38,513 nucleotides of DNA from Paenibacillus darwinianus (GTDB taxonomy: Bacteria; Bacillota; Bacilli; Paenibacillales; Paenibacillaceae): NCBI RefSeq assembly GCF_000598065.1, contig NZ_KK082149.1, positions 51,371-89,883 on the forward strand. The letters are read 5' to 3'. Position 1 is the stretch's first letter. Each line of letters starts with the position of its first letter. Below the pieces are notes generated by a model that searched no databases, was not told the DNA's origin, and worked only from the letters and a program-made list of their open reading frames with translations. Made by a program: the position numbers and the translations under genes. Shown piece by piece: positions 24,114-30,537 of the stretch.

Positions 24114-24836
24114 ATGATAGTCAAGTGGAAATTGATCCTGCAGTTATATTATTACCGGTTTTTGTTTTTATTCGGATTAAAAAGCGAAGAGATCTACTAC
24201 ATAGGCGGAAGCGAGGCTTTACCCCCGCCGCTTACGCGGGAAGAAGAAGAGTATTTGCTGGAAAAGCTTTCTTCCGGCGACTCCGCGATCCGCGCGATGC
24301 TGATCGAGCGGAATTTGCGGCTTGTCGTATACATTGCCCGCAAATTCGAAAACACGGGCATTCACATCGAGGACCTCGTCTCGATTGGGGCCATCGGCCT
24401 GATTAAAGCCGTCAATACGTTCGATCCGGAGAAAAAGATCAAGCTCGCCACTTATGCATCCCGCTGCATCGAGAACGAGATTCTGATGTATCTGCGCCGC
24501 AACAGCAAAATCCGCACCGAGGTTTCGTTCGACGAGCCGCTGAACATTGATTGGGACGGCAACGAGCTGCTGCTGTCCGACGTGCTCGGTACGGAGAACG
24601 ACACGATTTACCGGAACATCGAAGAGCAGGTGGACCGAAAGCTGCTTCACAAGGCGCTTGACAAGCTGTCGGAACGGGAGCGGACGATCATGGAGCTTCG
24701 CTTCGGTCTCAGCGACGGGGAAGAAAAAACGCAGAAGGATGTCGCCGACCAGCTCGGCATTTCCCAATCGTATATATCGCGGCTGGAGAAACGGATCATC
24801 AAGCGACTGCGTAAGGAGTTCAACAAAATGGTGTAG
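24114..24836 (+). CDS. sigE: Pro-sigma-E, mother-cell sporulation sigma factor
   Basis: A 240-residue sigma-70 family factor that directs early mother-cell transcription after proteolytic activation. The N-terminal 28 residues are a hydrophobic and aromatic pro-sequence ending [15 protein letters not shown], where SpoIIGA should cut between the two tyrosines, as in Bacillus subtilis. Region 2 ([16 protein letters not shown]...[11 protein letters not shown]...[18 protein letters not shown]) and region 4 ([13 protein letters not shown]...[27 protein letters not shown]) are nearly identical to known sigma-E. ATG 24114 is nine bases after GAGGAGG; ATG 24105 directly touches that site and is rejected. 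Two terminators follow. Confidence 0.97.
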   Translation: MIVKWKLILQLYYYRFLFLFGLKSEEIYYIGGSEALPPPLTREEEEYLLEKLSSGDSAIRAMLIERNLRLVVYIARKFENTGIHIEDLVSIGAIGLIKAVNTFDPEKKIKLATYASRCIENEILMYLRRNSKIRTEVSFDEPLNIDWDGNELLLSDVLGTENDTIYRNIEEQVDRKLLHKALDKLSERERTIMELRFGLSDGEEKTQKDVADQLGISQSYISRLEKRIIKRLRKEFNKMV

Positions 24837-24839
24837 CTG

Positions 24840-24873
24840 CAGCCTCCGCTCGCGGGGGCTGTTTCGCTTTTTT
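24840..24873 (+). terminator. Terminator-like hairpin just after sigE
   Basis: A 9-bp stem (24840-24848 with 24853-24861, one G-U) has a CTCG loop and a broken T-tract (TTT, CGC, TTTTTT). It begins three bases after the sigE stop. Taken with the next hairpin it makes a double barrier before sigG. Confidence 0.6.
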
Positions 24874-24895
24874 GGAAAGGCCTTACCACAAGCGT

Positions 24896-24922
24896 AAAAC
24901 GTTGATAAATCAACGTTTTTTT
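24896..24922 (+). terminator. Second intrinsic terminator between sigE and sigG
   Basis: A perfect 10-bp stem (24896-24905 with 24910-24919), a TAAA loop and seven T up to 24922. It isolates sigG from the spoIIGA-sigE transcript, in keeping with a separate forespore promoter. Confidence 0.85.
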
Positions 24923-24968
24923 GTTTTTATCGGCTGGTTGCGGGCTTCTCCGGAAGGTGAACAGGCTG

Positions 24969-24999
24969 GAATAAAAAAGAAGCCCACGGGGATAATGTA
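24969..24999 (+). promoter_or_regulatory. Candidate sigma-F/sigma-G promoter for sigG
   Basis: GAATA (24969-24973), a 16-base spacer, then GGATAATGTA (24990-24999). Sigma-F promoters look like GYATA-N15-GGnnAnAnTR; two positions and one base of spacing differ. Bacillus subtilis sigG is transcribed by sigma-F and then by sigma-G. Location, 31 bases before the start, is right. Confidence 0.45.
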
Positions 25000-25030
25000 C
25001 AGTAATGTTTCTCCTTGGGAGGTAATCACA

Positions 25031-25813
25031 TTGACCCGAAACAAAGTTGAGATCTGTGGAGTGGATACCGCAAAACTGCCCGTCCTGACGAACGCCGAGA
25101 TGCGCGAATTGTTCACGGCGCTGCAAACACGAAACGAACTGGCAGCCAGAGAGAAATTGGTTAACGGCAACTTGCGCTTGGTGCTGAGTGTCATTCAACG
25201 ATTCAATAACCGCGGTGAATTTGTGGACGACCTGTTCCAGGTCGGCTGCATCGGCCTCATGAAGGCAATCGACAACTTCGACCTTGGTCAGAACGTCAAG
25301 TTCTCAACGTACGCCGTGCCGATGATCATCGGTGAAATCCGGCGTTACCTTCGCGACAATAATCCGATCCGGGTGTCCCGCAGCCTTCGGGACATTGCTT
25401 ATAAAGCGTTGCAGGTCCGGGACAGCCTAACGAACCTTAACTCGCGCGAGCCGACCATATTTGAAATTTCCGAAGCGCTGAACGTGCCCAAGGAGGATGT
25501 CGTATTCGCCCTCGACGCGATCCAGGATCCGGTCTCCCTGTTCGAGCCGATCTACCACGACGGCGGCGATCCGATCTATGTCATGGATCAAATCAGCGAC
25601 GACAAAAACAAGGATGTCTCCTGGATCGAGGAGATCGCGCTCCGGGAAGCGATGCATAAGCTGGGCGAGCGGGAGAAAATGATTTTATCGATGCGTTTTT
25701 TCGAAGGGAAAACCCAGATGGAGGTGGCGGACGAGATCGGCATTTCGCAGGCCCAGGTATCGCGGCTTGAGAAATCGGCGATCCAGCAAATGCAAAAGCA
25801 CGTTAAAAGCTGA
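25031..25813 (+). CDS. sigG: Sigma-G, late forespore sigma factor
   Basis: A 260-residue sigma-70 family factor that directs late forespore genes such as those for spore DNA protection and germination. The N-terminus TRNKVEICGVDTAKLPVLTNAEM is the highly conserved anti-sigma contact region of SigG. Region 2 (KLVNGNLRLVLSVIQRFNNRG...FQVGCIGLMKAIDNFD...STYAVPMIIGEIRRYLRDNN) and region 4 (KTQMEVADEIGISQAQVSRLEK) follow. The frame is open upstream through the terminator, but TTG 25031 with GGGAGGT at 25017-25023 gives the conserved start. Synteny spoIIGA-sigE-sigG is preserved. Confidence 0.97.
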   Translation: MTRNKVEICGVDTAKLPVLTNAEMRELFTALQTRNELAAREKLVNGNLRLVLSVIQRFNNRGEFVDDLFQVGCIGLMKAIDNFDLGQNVKFSTYAVPMIIGEIRRYLRDNNPIRVSRSLRDIAYKALQVRDSLTNLNSREPTIFEISEALNVPKEDVVFALDAIQDPVSLFEPIYHDGGDPIYVMDQISDDKNKDVSWIEEIALREAMHKLGEREKMILSMRFFEGKTQMEVADEIGISQAQVSRLEKSAIQQMQKHVKS

Positions 25814-25825
25814 CCCATCTGCTTC

Positions 25826-25858
25826 AGGCGGCCCCACTCGGCCGCTTCTTTCATTTTT
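25826..25858 (+). terminator. Probable terminator after sigG
   Basis: GCGGCC (25828-25833) pairs with GGCCGC (25840-25845), extendable by two pairs (one A-T, one G-U), with a 6-base loop. An interrupted T-rich tail runs to 25858. It separates sigG from the ylm cluster. Confidence 0.65.
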
Positions 25859-25861
25859 CAA

Positions 25862-25890
25862 GGACATTTATGGGCATGCGCACATATAGT
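25862..25890 (+). promoter_or_regulatory. Candidate promoter upstream of ylmC, sigma-E-like
   Basis: GGACATT (25862-25868), exactly 14 bases, then CATATAGT (25883-25890) resembles sigma-E (kmATATT-N14-CATACAnT). The same bases can be read as a sigma-A promoter with AGGACA, 18 bases, TATAGT. The genes downstream include the division genes sepF and divIVA, so a vegetative reading is at least as likely. Confidence 0.4.
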
Positions 25891-25942
25891 GTAATAAGAG
25901 GACTTCCGGTCCCGATCCCAGTAAAGCGTGGTGGCGCAAGCG

Positions 25943-26215
25943 ATGAAAATTTCCGACTTCCAAACGAAGGACGTCATCAACATCGTCGACGGCAAACGGC
26001 TCGGGCAGGTAAGCGATTTGGAGCTTGATTTGCGCCAGGGCCGCATCGATTCGATCGTCGTGCCGACCGACAGCCGGTTTTTTGGCCTGTTCGGGAGCGG
26101 AACGGAGGTCGTTATTCCGTGGCGGAACATCGTAAAGATCGGAGCGGACGTGGTGCTCGTTCGGCTTGACGAAACAAAGCTCTATAAGCAGGACGACGAG
26201 CCCCTTGCCCGGTAG
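25943..26215 (+). CDS. ylmC: YlmC/YmxH family PRC-barrel protein
   Basis: A 90-residue protein of the YlmC/YmxH family, built on a PRC-barrel-like beta fold. It starts MKISDFQTKDVINIVDGKRLGQV and has DLRQGRIDSIVVP, SRFFGLFGSGTEVVIPWRNIVKIGADVVLVRL, all family-typical. The molecular role is unknown; the gene is linked to sporulation and division loci in endospore formers. ATG 25943 gives the conserved N-terminus; the ribosome site is weak (GGTGG at about 25930-25934). Upstream in-frame GTG codons at 25928 and 25931 are possible but would add residues not seen in relatives. Confidence 0.85.
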   Translation: MKISDFQTKDVINIVDGKRLGQVSDLELDLRQGRIDSIVVPTDSRFFGLFGSGTEVVIPWRNIVKIGADVVLVRLDETKLYKQDDEPLAR

Positions 26216-26276
26216 GAAGCCCCGATTCGACCGCTGACGACAGGATGTGGTAAACTGGGCTGGAGGTGATGGCCGG

Positions 26277-27137
26277 ATGGAGCCGTTCAAAATCGGGGGA
26301 CGCAACGATGCGAAGGCGCCTTCGCTTTTTTTATTGCAGGCATGGATGGAACGCACGCCCGGACTGACGGCAGGTATTACGGGCCGGGAAGGCGGCGTCA
26401 GCGGCGAGCCTTGGCAATCGCTGAATTGCGCTTTGCATGTGGGCGATGCGGACGAATCGGTCATCCGCAACCGGCGCTCCGTGGCGGAAGCGGCCGGCTG
26501 GCCGTTCGAAGCGTGGACGTGCGGGGAGCAGGTGCACGGCGACGCCGTGTACCAGGTGGATCGCGCGGACAAGGGCAGGGGGCGCGAAAGCCGATTTGAT
26601 GCGTTCCAGAATACGGATGCGCTTATGACGAACGTGCCGGGCGTGCTGCTGACGTCGTTTTATGCCGATTGCGTGCCGTTATTTTTTCTCGATCCGGGCC
26701 GCCGGGCGGTCGCGCTTGCGCATGCCGGCTGGAAGGGCACGGTGGCGGAAATCGCGCGCAAGACGGTGGAGGCGATGACCGAGGCGTACGGATCGGAGCC
26801 GTCGGGGCTGCTCGGCGCGATCGGTCCTTCGATCGGCGAATGCTGCTATGAGGTCGACGGGCCGGTTATCGCGAAGGTGACGCCGCTTGCCGAATCGCTC
26901 GCAGAAGCGGCCGGGGTAAGGAGGCATACGATGGTCGCGCCGCGGCCGGGAGGCAAAGCGATGCTCAACTTGAAAGAAATAAACCGACAGATTATGATAA
27001 AAGCAGGAATATTGCCGATGAATATCGAATTAACGGAAATATGTACCGGTTGCAGGCTGGAATCGTTCTTCTCGCACCGGATGGAGAACGGGGCCGCCGG
27101 ACGTATGGCGAGCTTCATCGGATTTCAAGAGAGGTGA
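26277..27137 (+). CDS. ylmD: PgeF/YlmD, peptidoglycan editing factor (laccase-domain family)
   Basis: A 286-residue member of the YfiH/PgeF family, once called polyphenol oxidase and now linked to keeping unusual amino acids out of peptidoglycan precursors, and to purine nucleoside cleavage in some members. Key metal-binding and active-site blocks are visible: the LNCALHVGD segment, CGEQVHGDAVYQVD with its His, TSFYADCVPLFFLDP with the Cys, ALAHAGWKGTV with the His, and a C-terminal TGCRLESFFSHR. ATG 26277 has GGAGGTGA at 26262-26269; the frame upstream has no other good start. ylmE follows with its ribosome site overlapping this stop. Position before ylmE and sepF is conserved. Confidence 0.92.
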   Translation: MEPFKIGGRNDAKAPSLFLLQAWMERTPGLTAGITGREGGVSGEPWQSLNCALHVGDADESVIRNRRSVAEAAGWPFEAWTCGEQVHGDAVYQVDRADKGRGRESRFDAFQNTDALMTNVPGVLLTSFYADCVPLFFLDPGRRAVALAHAGWKGTVAEIARKTVEAMTEAYGSEPSGLLGAIGPSIGECCYEVDGPVIAKVTPLAESLAEAAGVRRHTMVAPRPGGKAMLNLKEINRQIMIKAGILPMNIELTEICTGCRLESFFSHRMENGAAGRMASFIGFQER

Positions 27138-27146
27138 ACGTCACCC

Positions 27147-27869
27147 TTGACGGTAATGGAAAGACGCAGCGAGGTCGAACGCCGCATCCGCGAAGCATGC
27201 GGAAGAAGCGGAAGGGCGCCCGAAGAGATCGGCATCATTGCCGTAACCAAATATGTATCGACCTCCACTGCGGTTGAAGCGTTGCGCAGCGGGCTGCCGA
27301 ATCTCGGCGAGAACCGCTGGCAGGATGCGGAGCCGAAGTGGCGGGCGATTGCGGAACTGACGGAAACCGCTCCCGGTCCAATCCGCCCGGTCTGGCATTT
27401 TATCGGGTCGCTTCAAACGAACAAGGTGAAAGAAGTTGTAGGCCGGTTCATGTATATTCATTCGCTGGACAGGCTGTCGCTCGCGCAAGCGATCGACCGC
27501 AAGGCCGGTCAGCTCGGCATTACGGTTCCCTGCTTCATCCAAGTGAATGTGTCCGGCGAAGATTCCAAGCACGGACTTGCCCCCGAGCAGCTAATCGATT
27601 TCGCGCGTACGGTGGCTCCGCTGCCGAACGTCGAGATTGCAGGCCTGATGACGATGGCGCCGTTCGAGGCGGAGCCCGAGCAGACTCGGCCGGTATTCCG
27701 CAGCTTGCGCCTGCTGAGGGACGAGCTTAACGAACGCGCCGTGCTGCCTGCAGAGGCCAAGGGCTTATCGATGGGCATGTCCAATGACTTCGAAATTGCG
27801 GTAGAGGAAGGGGCCACATGGCTTCGGCTCGGAACGATTCTGGTGGGGAAAGAGGAGGCTGCGCAATGA
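27147..27869 (+). CDS. ylmE: YlmE/YggS-type pyridoxal-phosphate homeostasis protein
   Basis: A 240-residue PLP-binding protein of the COG0325 family, which keeps vitamin B6 and amino-acid pools in balance rather than acting as an enzyme. The PLP lysine is K35 in IIAVTKYVS. Other blocks are LGENRWQDA, HFIGSLQTNKVKEVV, FIQVNVSGEDSKHG, IAGLMTMAP and SMGMSNDFEIAVEEGATWLRLGTILVG, the phosphate-binding end. The TTG start at 27147 follows GAGGTGA at 27131-27137, which overlaps the ylmD stop. Its own stop overlaps the sepF start by four bases, so ylmD-ylmE-sepF are translationally linked. It is the only single-domain PLP-barrel protein in the window. Confidence 0.94.
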   Translation: MTVMERRSEVERRIREACGRSGRAPEEIGIIAVTKYVSTSTAVEALRSGLPNLGENRWQDAEPKWRAIAELTETAPGPIRPVWHFIGSLQTNKVKEVVGRFMYIHSLDRLSLAQAIDRKAGQLGITVPCFIQVNVSGEDSKHGLAPEQLIDFARTVAPLPNVEIAGLMTMAPFEAEPEQTRPVFRSLRLLRDELNERAVLPAEAKGLSMGMSNDFEIAVEEGATWLRLGTILVGKEEAAQ

Positions 27870-28315
27870 GTGTAATGAACCGGTTTATGAATTTTCTCGG
27901 CTTGCAGGAGGAAGAAGAAATCGTTGAACGGGACCGTCAGCCGCAGGATGTCGAGCAAGAAAGTGAAACGTCTGCATTCGATCCGCGTAAAAGTATGAAA
28001 GGAAACAACGTCGTCAGCATCCATTCCCAGAAAAACGTGCGCGTCGTCTTGAACGAGCCCCGATCTTACGACGAAGCGCAGGAGATTGCGGACCACCTTC
28101 GGTCGAGACGCTCCGTCGTCGTGAACCTGCAGCGCGTGCGCAGCGACCACGCGATGCGCATCATTGATTTTTTGAGCGGCACGATATACGCATTGAACGG
28201 CTCGATATCGAAGCTTGGCCCGAACGTTTTTCTGTGCACACCGGACTCCGTCGAAATCCAGGGATCCATTACGGATATGCTGACGGAGGAGAATGACTAT
28301 AACAAAATGAGGTGA
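27866..28315 (+). CDS. sepF: SepF, membrane-binding FtsZ partner
   Basis: A 149-residue protein that forms rings, binds membrane through its N-terminal helix and bundles FtsZ at the septum. It has an N-terminal amphipathic helix MSVMNRFMNFLGL (residues 1-13), an acidic flexible linker (about 14-55), and the compact core with VVSIHSQKNVRVVLNEPRSY, ADHLRSRRSVVVNLQRV, RIIDFLSGTIYAL and FLCTPDSVEI. The ATG overlaps the ylmE stop (ATGA) and has GAGGAGG at 27852-27858. The frame is open further upstream inside ylmE, but no start there is supported. Its target, the C-terminal FtsZ peptide, is encoded in the same window. Confidence 0.95.
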   Translation: MSVMNRFMNFLGLQEEEEIVERDRQPQDVEQESETSAFDPRKSMKGNNVVSIHSQKNVRVVLNEPRSYDEAQEIADHLRSRRSVVVNLQRVRSDHAMRIIDFLSGTIYALNGSISKLGPNVFLCTPDSVEIQGSITDMLTEENDYNKMR

Positions 28316-28319
28316 CATC

Positions 28320-28589
28320 GTGCCCCAAGAGGTAGTAAATTTCATCAACATCGTTCAACAACTATACACATTTGTCATCATCGCTTACATTCTGCTTTCC
28401 TGGCTGCCGAATGCGCGCGAGAGTTTCATCGGCCAGATGCTCGGCAAGGCTGTCGAACCGTATCTGTCGCCGTTCCGTCGTCTTATTCCGCCGATCGGCG
28501 GAATGCTGGATATTTCTCCGATCGTGGCCATTTTTGCGCTGCAGTTCATCGCGGCCGGCTTGATCGCAGTCATCGATTTCTTCGTCTAG
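28320..28589 (+). CDS. ylmG: YlmG, YggT-family membrane protein
   Basis: An 89-residue integral membrane protein of the YggT family with two transmembrane segments (about residues 8-28 and 62-86). A cytoplasmic-type loop contains GKAVEPYLSPFRRLIPPIGGMLDISPIVA, the family signature. In other organisms relatives are tied to ion balance, division or plastid nucleoid placement; no biochemical activity is established. The GTG start at 28320 follows GAGGTGA at 28309-28315, which overlaps the sepF stop, so translation is coupled to sepF. Synteny with sepF upstream and ylmH downstream is the conserved Bacillota order. Confidence 0.92.
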   Translation: MPQEVVNFINIVQQLYTFVIIAYILLSWLPNARESFIGQMLGKAVEPYLSPFRRLIPPIGGMLDISPIVAIFALQFIAAGLIAVIDFFV

Positions 28590-28602
28590 GCGGCACAGGC
28601 TC

Positions 28603-29385
28603 ATGCGAAACGATCTTTATGTGCATTTTCATCCCGATGAGCGGGCATTCGTCGACCGCGCGGCAGAGTGGATCGATCACGCGGCGAACCGGCACGAGGT
28701 GCGGCGGACCGATTTTCTGGATCCGCGCCAGTCGCATATCCTGACCGTTCTGGCGAACCGCGAACCAGACGCGCTGTTCCGGCTGGACGGCGGATACCAG
28801 GATGCGGAAAGGCGCCGCGCGATCATCGCGCCGGCCTACCGTGACATCGAGGACGAGCCGGCCGGTATTGTCGTGCTGTCCGTGAGCAGCGCCGATCAAT
28901 CGGTGGCGCAGCTTGACCACGGCGATTATCTGGGCGCCATACTTGGGCTTGGCATCAAGCGCGATCGGATTGGCGATATCCACGTTCATTCCGACGGGGC
29001 GCATTTTCTGATCGCGGAAGAAGTCGCCGATTATATGAATATCAATCTTAGACAAGTGCACCGGGTTCATGTTCTGACGGACATTCTTCCAATCGGGCAG
29101 CTGCGGACGGTCAAGCCGGAATTGGAGGAAATGAGCTTTACGGTGGCTTCTTTGCGTCTGGACGGCATATGCAGCGACGTATACCGGATCAGCCGCGCGA
29201 AGATCGTCGATCCGATCCGGGCCGGGCGCTGCCGCGTCAATTGGAAAGCCGAGGAGGATCCGTCTACGCCTTTGAAGGAAGGAGACGTCGTATCTATTCA
29301 GGGGCTCGGCCGCTTTAAGGTGCTTACCGTGGAGGGCGTGACGAAGAAAGGCAGAATTCGGGTTCGAGCGGGTAAATTTATTTAG
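28603..29385 (+). CDS. ylmH: YlmH, S4-domain RNA-binding protein
   Basis: A 260-residue cytoplasmic RNA-binding protein. The first two thirds form the YlmH-specific region (residues 1-180, with TDFLDPRQSHIL, GAILGLGIKRDRIGDI and AEEVADYMNINL). The last third is an S4 domain (about 183-245: ASLRLDGICSDVYRISRAKI ... INWK-like VNWK ... EGDVVSIQGLGRFKV). Relatives bind ribosomes and 50S-tRNA complexes, and Bacillus YlmH has been linked to rescue of stalled ribosomes and quality control. The ribosome site is weak here (only AGG-like purines upstream of ATG 28603), unlike neighbouring genes. A 78-base gap with a possible promoter precedes divIVA. Confidence 0.92.
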   Translation: MRNDLYVHFHPDERAFVDRAAEWIDHAANRHEVRRTDFLDPRQSHILTVLANREPDALFRLDGGYQDAERRRAIIAPAYRDIEDEPAGIVVLSVSSADQSVAQLDHGDYLGAILGLGIKRDRIGDIHVHSDGAHFLIAEEVADYMNINLRQVHRVHVLTDILPIGQLRTVKPELEEMSFTVASLRLDGICSDVYRISRAKIVDPIRAGRCRVNWKAEEDPSTPLKEGDVVSIQGLGRFKVLTVEGVTKKGRIRVRAGKFI

Positions 29386-29397
29386 CGGCATGCAGGA

Positions 29398-29426
29398 TTT
29401 TGGGCGGTTCTGTCGAATCTTATGAT
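29398..29426 (+). promoter_or_regulatory. Candidate sigma-A promoter for divIVA
   Basis: TTTTGG (29398-29403), a 17-base spacer, then a good -10 TATGAT (29421-29426), 37 bases before the divIVA start. The -35 is poor, so strength is doubtful. Confidence 0.4.
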
Positions 29427-29463
29427 ACCATCGTGAAATCGCCATTCATTAGGAGGTGCGCCA

Positions 29464-30039
29464 ATGCCGCTTACGCCATTGGACATACATAACAAGGAAT
29501 TCGGACGCCGTCTGCGCGGATACGACGAGGATGAGGTCAACGAATTTCTCGACCAGATCATTAAAGATTACGAGGCGCTGATCCGCGAAAACAAGGAGCT
29601 GCAGAATCAGGCGCTCAACCTGCAGGAGAAGCTCAACCATTTTTCGAATATCGAGGAAACGTTAAGCAAGACGATTATCGTCGCGCAGGAAGCCGCTGAC
29701 GAGGTGAAGAACAACTCCAAGAAGGAAGCGCAGCTGATCATCAAGGAAGCGGAGAAAAATGCCGACCGGATCATCAACGAGGCGTTGTCGAAGTCGCGCA
29801 AGGTTGCGATGGAGGTGGAGGAGCTCAAAAAGCAGGCGTCGATCTACCGAATGCGTTTCCGCTCGCTGGTGGAAGCCCAGCTGGAACTGCTCAGCCAGGA
29901 CGGCTGGGAGTCGCTTGAGGGAGGCAGCCTGCTGCAGCGCGAAAGCCGTGAAGGTCGCGAGCAGCGCGACGGCGGGGAAAACAGGTTGAGCCGCGAGCGC
30001 GAAACCCGAGAAATGCGCGAAGCGTTGGAGCGGGAATAG
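29464..30039 (+). CDS. divIVA: DivIVA, polar and septal curvature-sensing scaffold
   Basis: A 191-residue coiled-coil protein that gathers at negatively curved membrane of the septum and poles and places division and sporulation partners. The N-terminal lipid-binding domain (residues 1-55) begins MPLTPLDIHNKEFGRRLRGYDEDEVNEFLDQ; the coiled coil (about 65-140) contains NIEETLSKTIIVAQEAADEVK and NADRIINEALSKSRKVAMEVEELKKQ. Position 17, a membrane-inserting Phe in Bacillus subtilis, is Leu here, with Arg18 kept. After residue 155 the tail is a low-complexity run of Arg, Glu, Gly and Gln. The ATG has a perfect AGGAGGTG at 29451-29458. Confidence 0.95.
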   Translation: MPLTPLDIHNKEFGRRLRGYDEDEVNEFLDQIIKDYEALIRENKELQNQALNLQEKLNHFSNIEETLSKTIIVAQEAADEVKNNSKKEAQLIIKEAEKNADRIINEALSKSRKVAMEVEELKKQASIYRMRFRSLVEAQLELLSQDGWESLEGGSLLQRESREGREQRDGGENRLSRERETREMREALERE

Positions 30040-30051
30040 GGGCGAACGGCA

Positions 30052-30080
30052 TTGACAATCCGCAACGTTCGGTGTATAAC
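30052..30080 (+). promoter_or_regulatory. Sigma-A promoter of ileS
   Basis: A perfect -35 TTGACA (30052-30057), a 17-base spacer, and a -10 TATAAC (30075-30080) that matches five of six consensus bases. Transcription should begin near 30087, at the start of the T-box leader. This is the best sigma-A promoter in the window. Confidence 0.88.
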
Positions 30081-30087
30081 GATTGAT

Positions 30088-30404
30088 AATGAATGAATGC
30101 AATTGACCTGAACTTCGTCGACGAGAACGAGTAAGCTGCGGGAATCGTTCCCCAGAGAGCCGGCATTCGCTGCAAGCCGGCGTTCGAGCCCCAGCTGAAT
30201 ATCCTCTCCGAGAAGCGCCGCCGAACGGGAAAGCAGTAAGCGACGCCGGGTGTCCGCCGTTATACGGAACGCAGACGACCTCGTCTCTGCGGCGAAGGTG
30301 CCGGAGCGCCTCCACGTTGTCTTATACAAGACCTCGCGGAGCTCGTGCCCGGAACAAGGGTGGTATCGCGAGTGAAGACTCGTCCCTGTTGGGGCGGGTT
30401 TTTT
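30088..30404 (+). ncRNA. T-box riboswitch leader of ileS
   Basis: This leader senses uncharged tRNA-Ile and ends transcription when the tRNA is charged. Stem I shows the AGTA loop-E element at 30130-30133 and the distal AGAGAG motif near 30154. The specifier loop GAATATCC has the isoleucine codon ATC at 30201-30203. The T-box proper is AACAAGGGTGGTATCGCG at 30353-30370, differing from the usual GGTACC by one base (GGTATC). The terminator pairs 30377-30386 with 30391-30400 and ends in six T. Bases 30405-30537, between terminator and ileS, hold nothing I recognise. Confidence 0.93.
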
Positions 30405-30537
30405 GTGTTTTAACGATAATGGCGCGGGGCGGCGGGCGGTAAGTCGGATTTTAAATATATTGCAGGCACAGTGGGACGATTGTGTGGATAGATGGCTACA
30501 TTAATAACTGATCTTCGTATAGAAGGAGCGGATCTGG

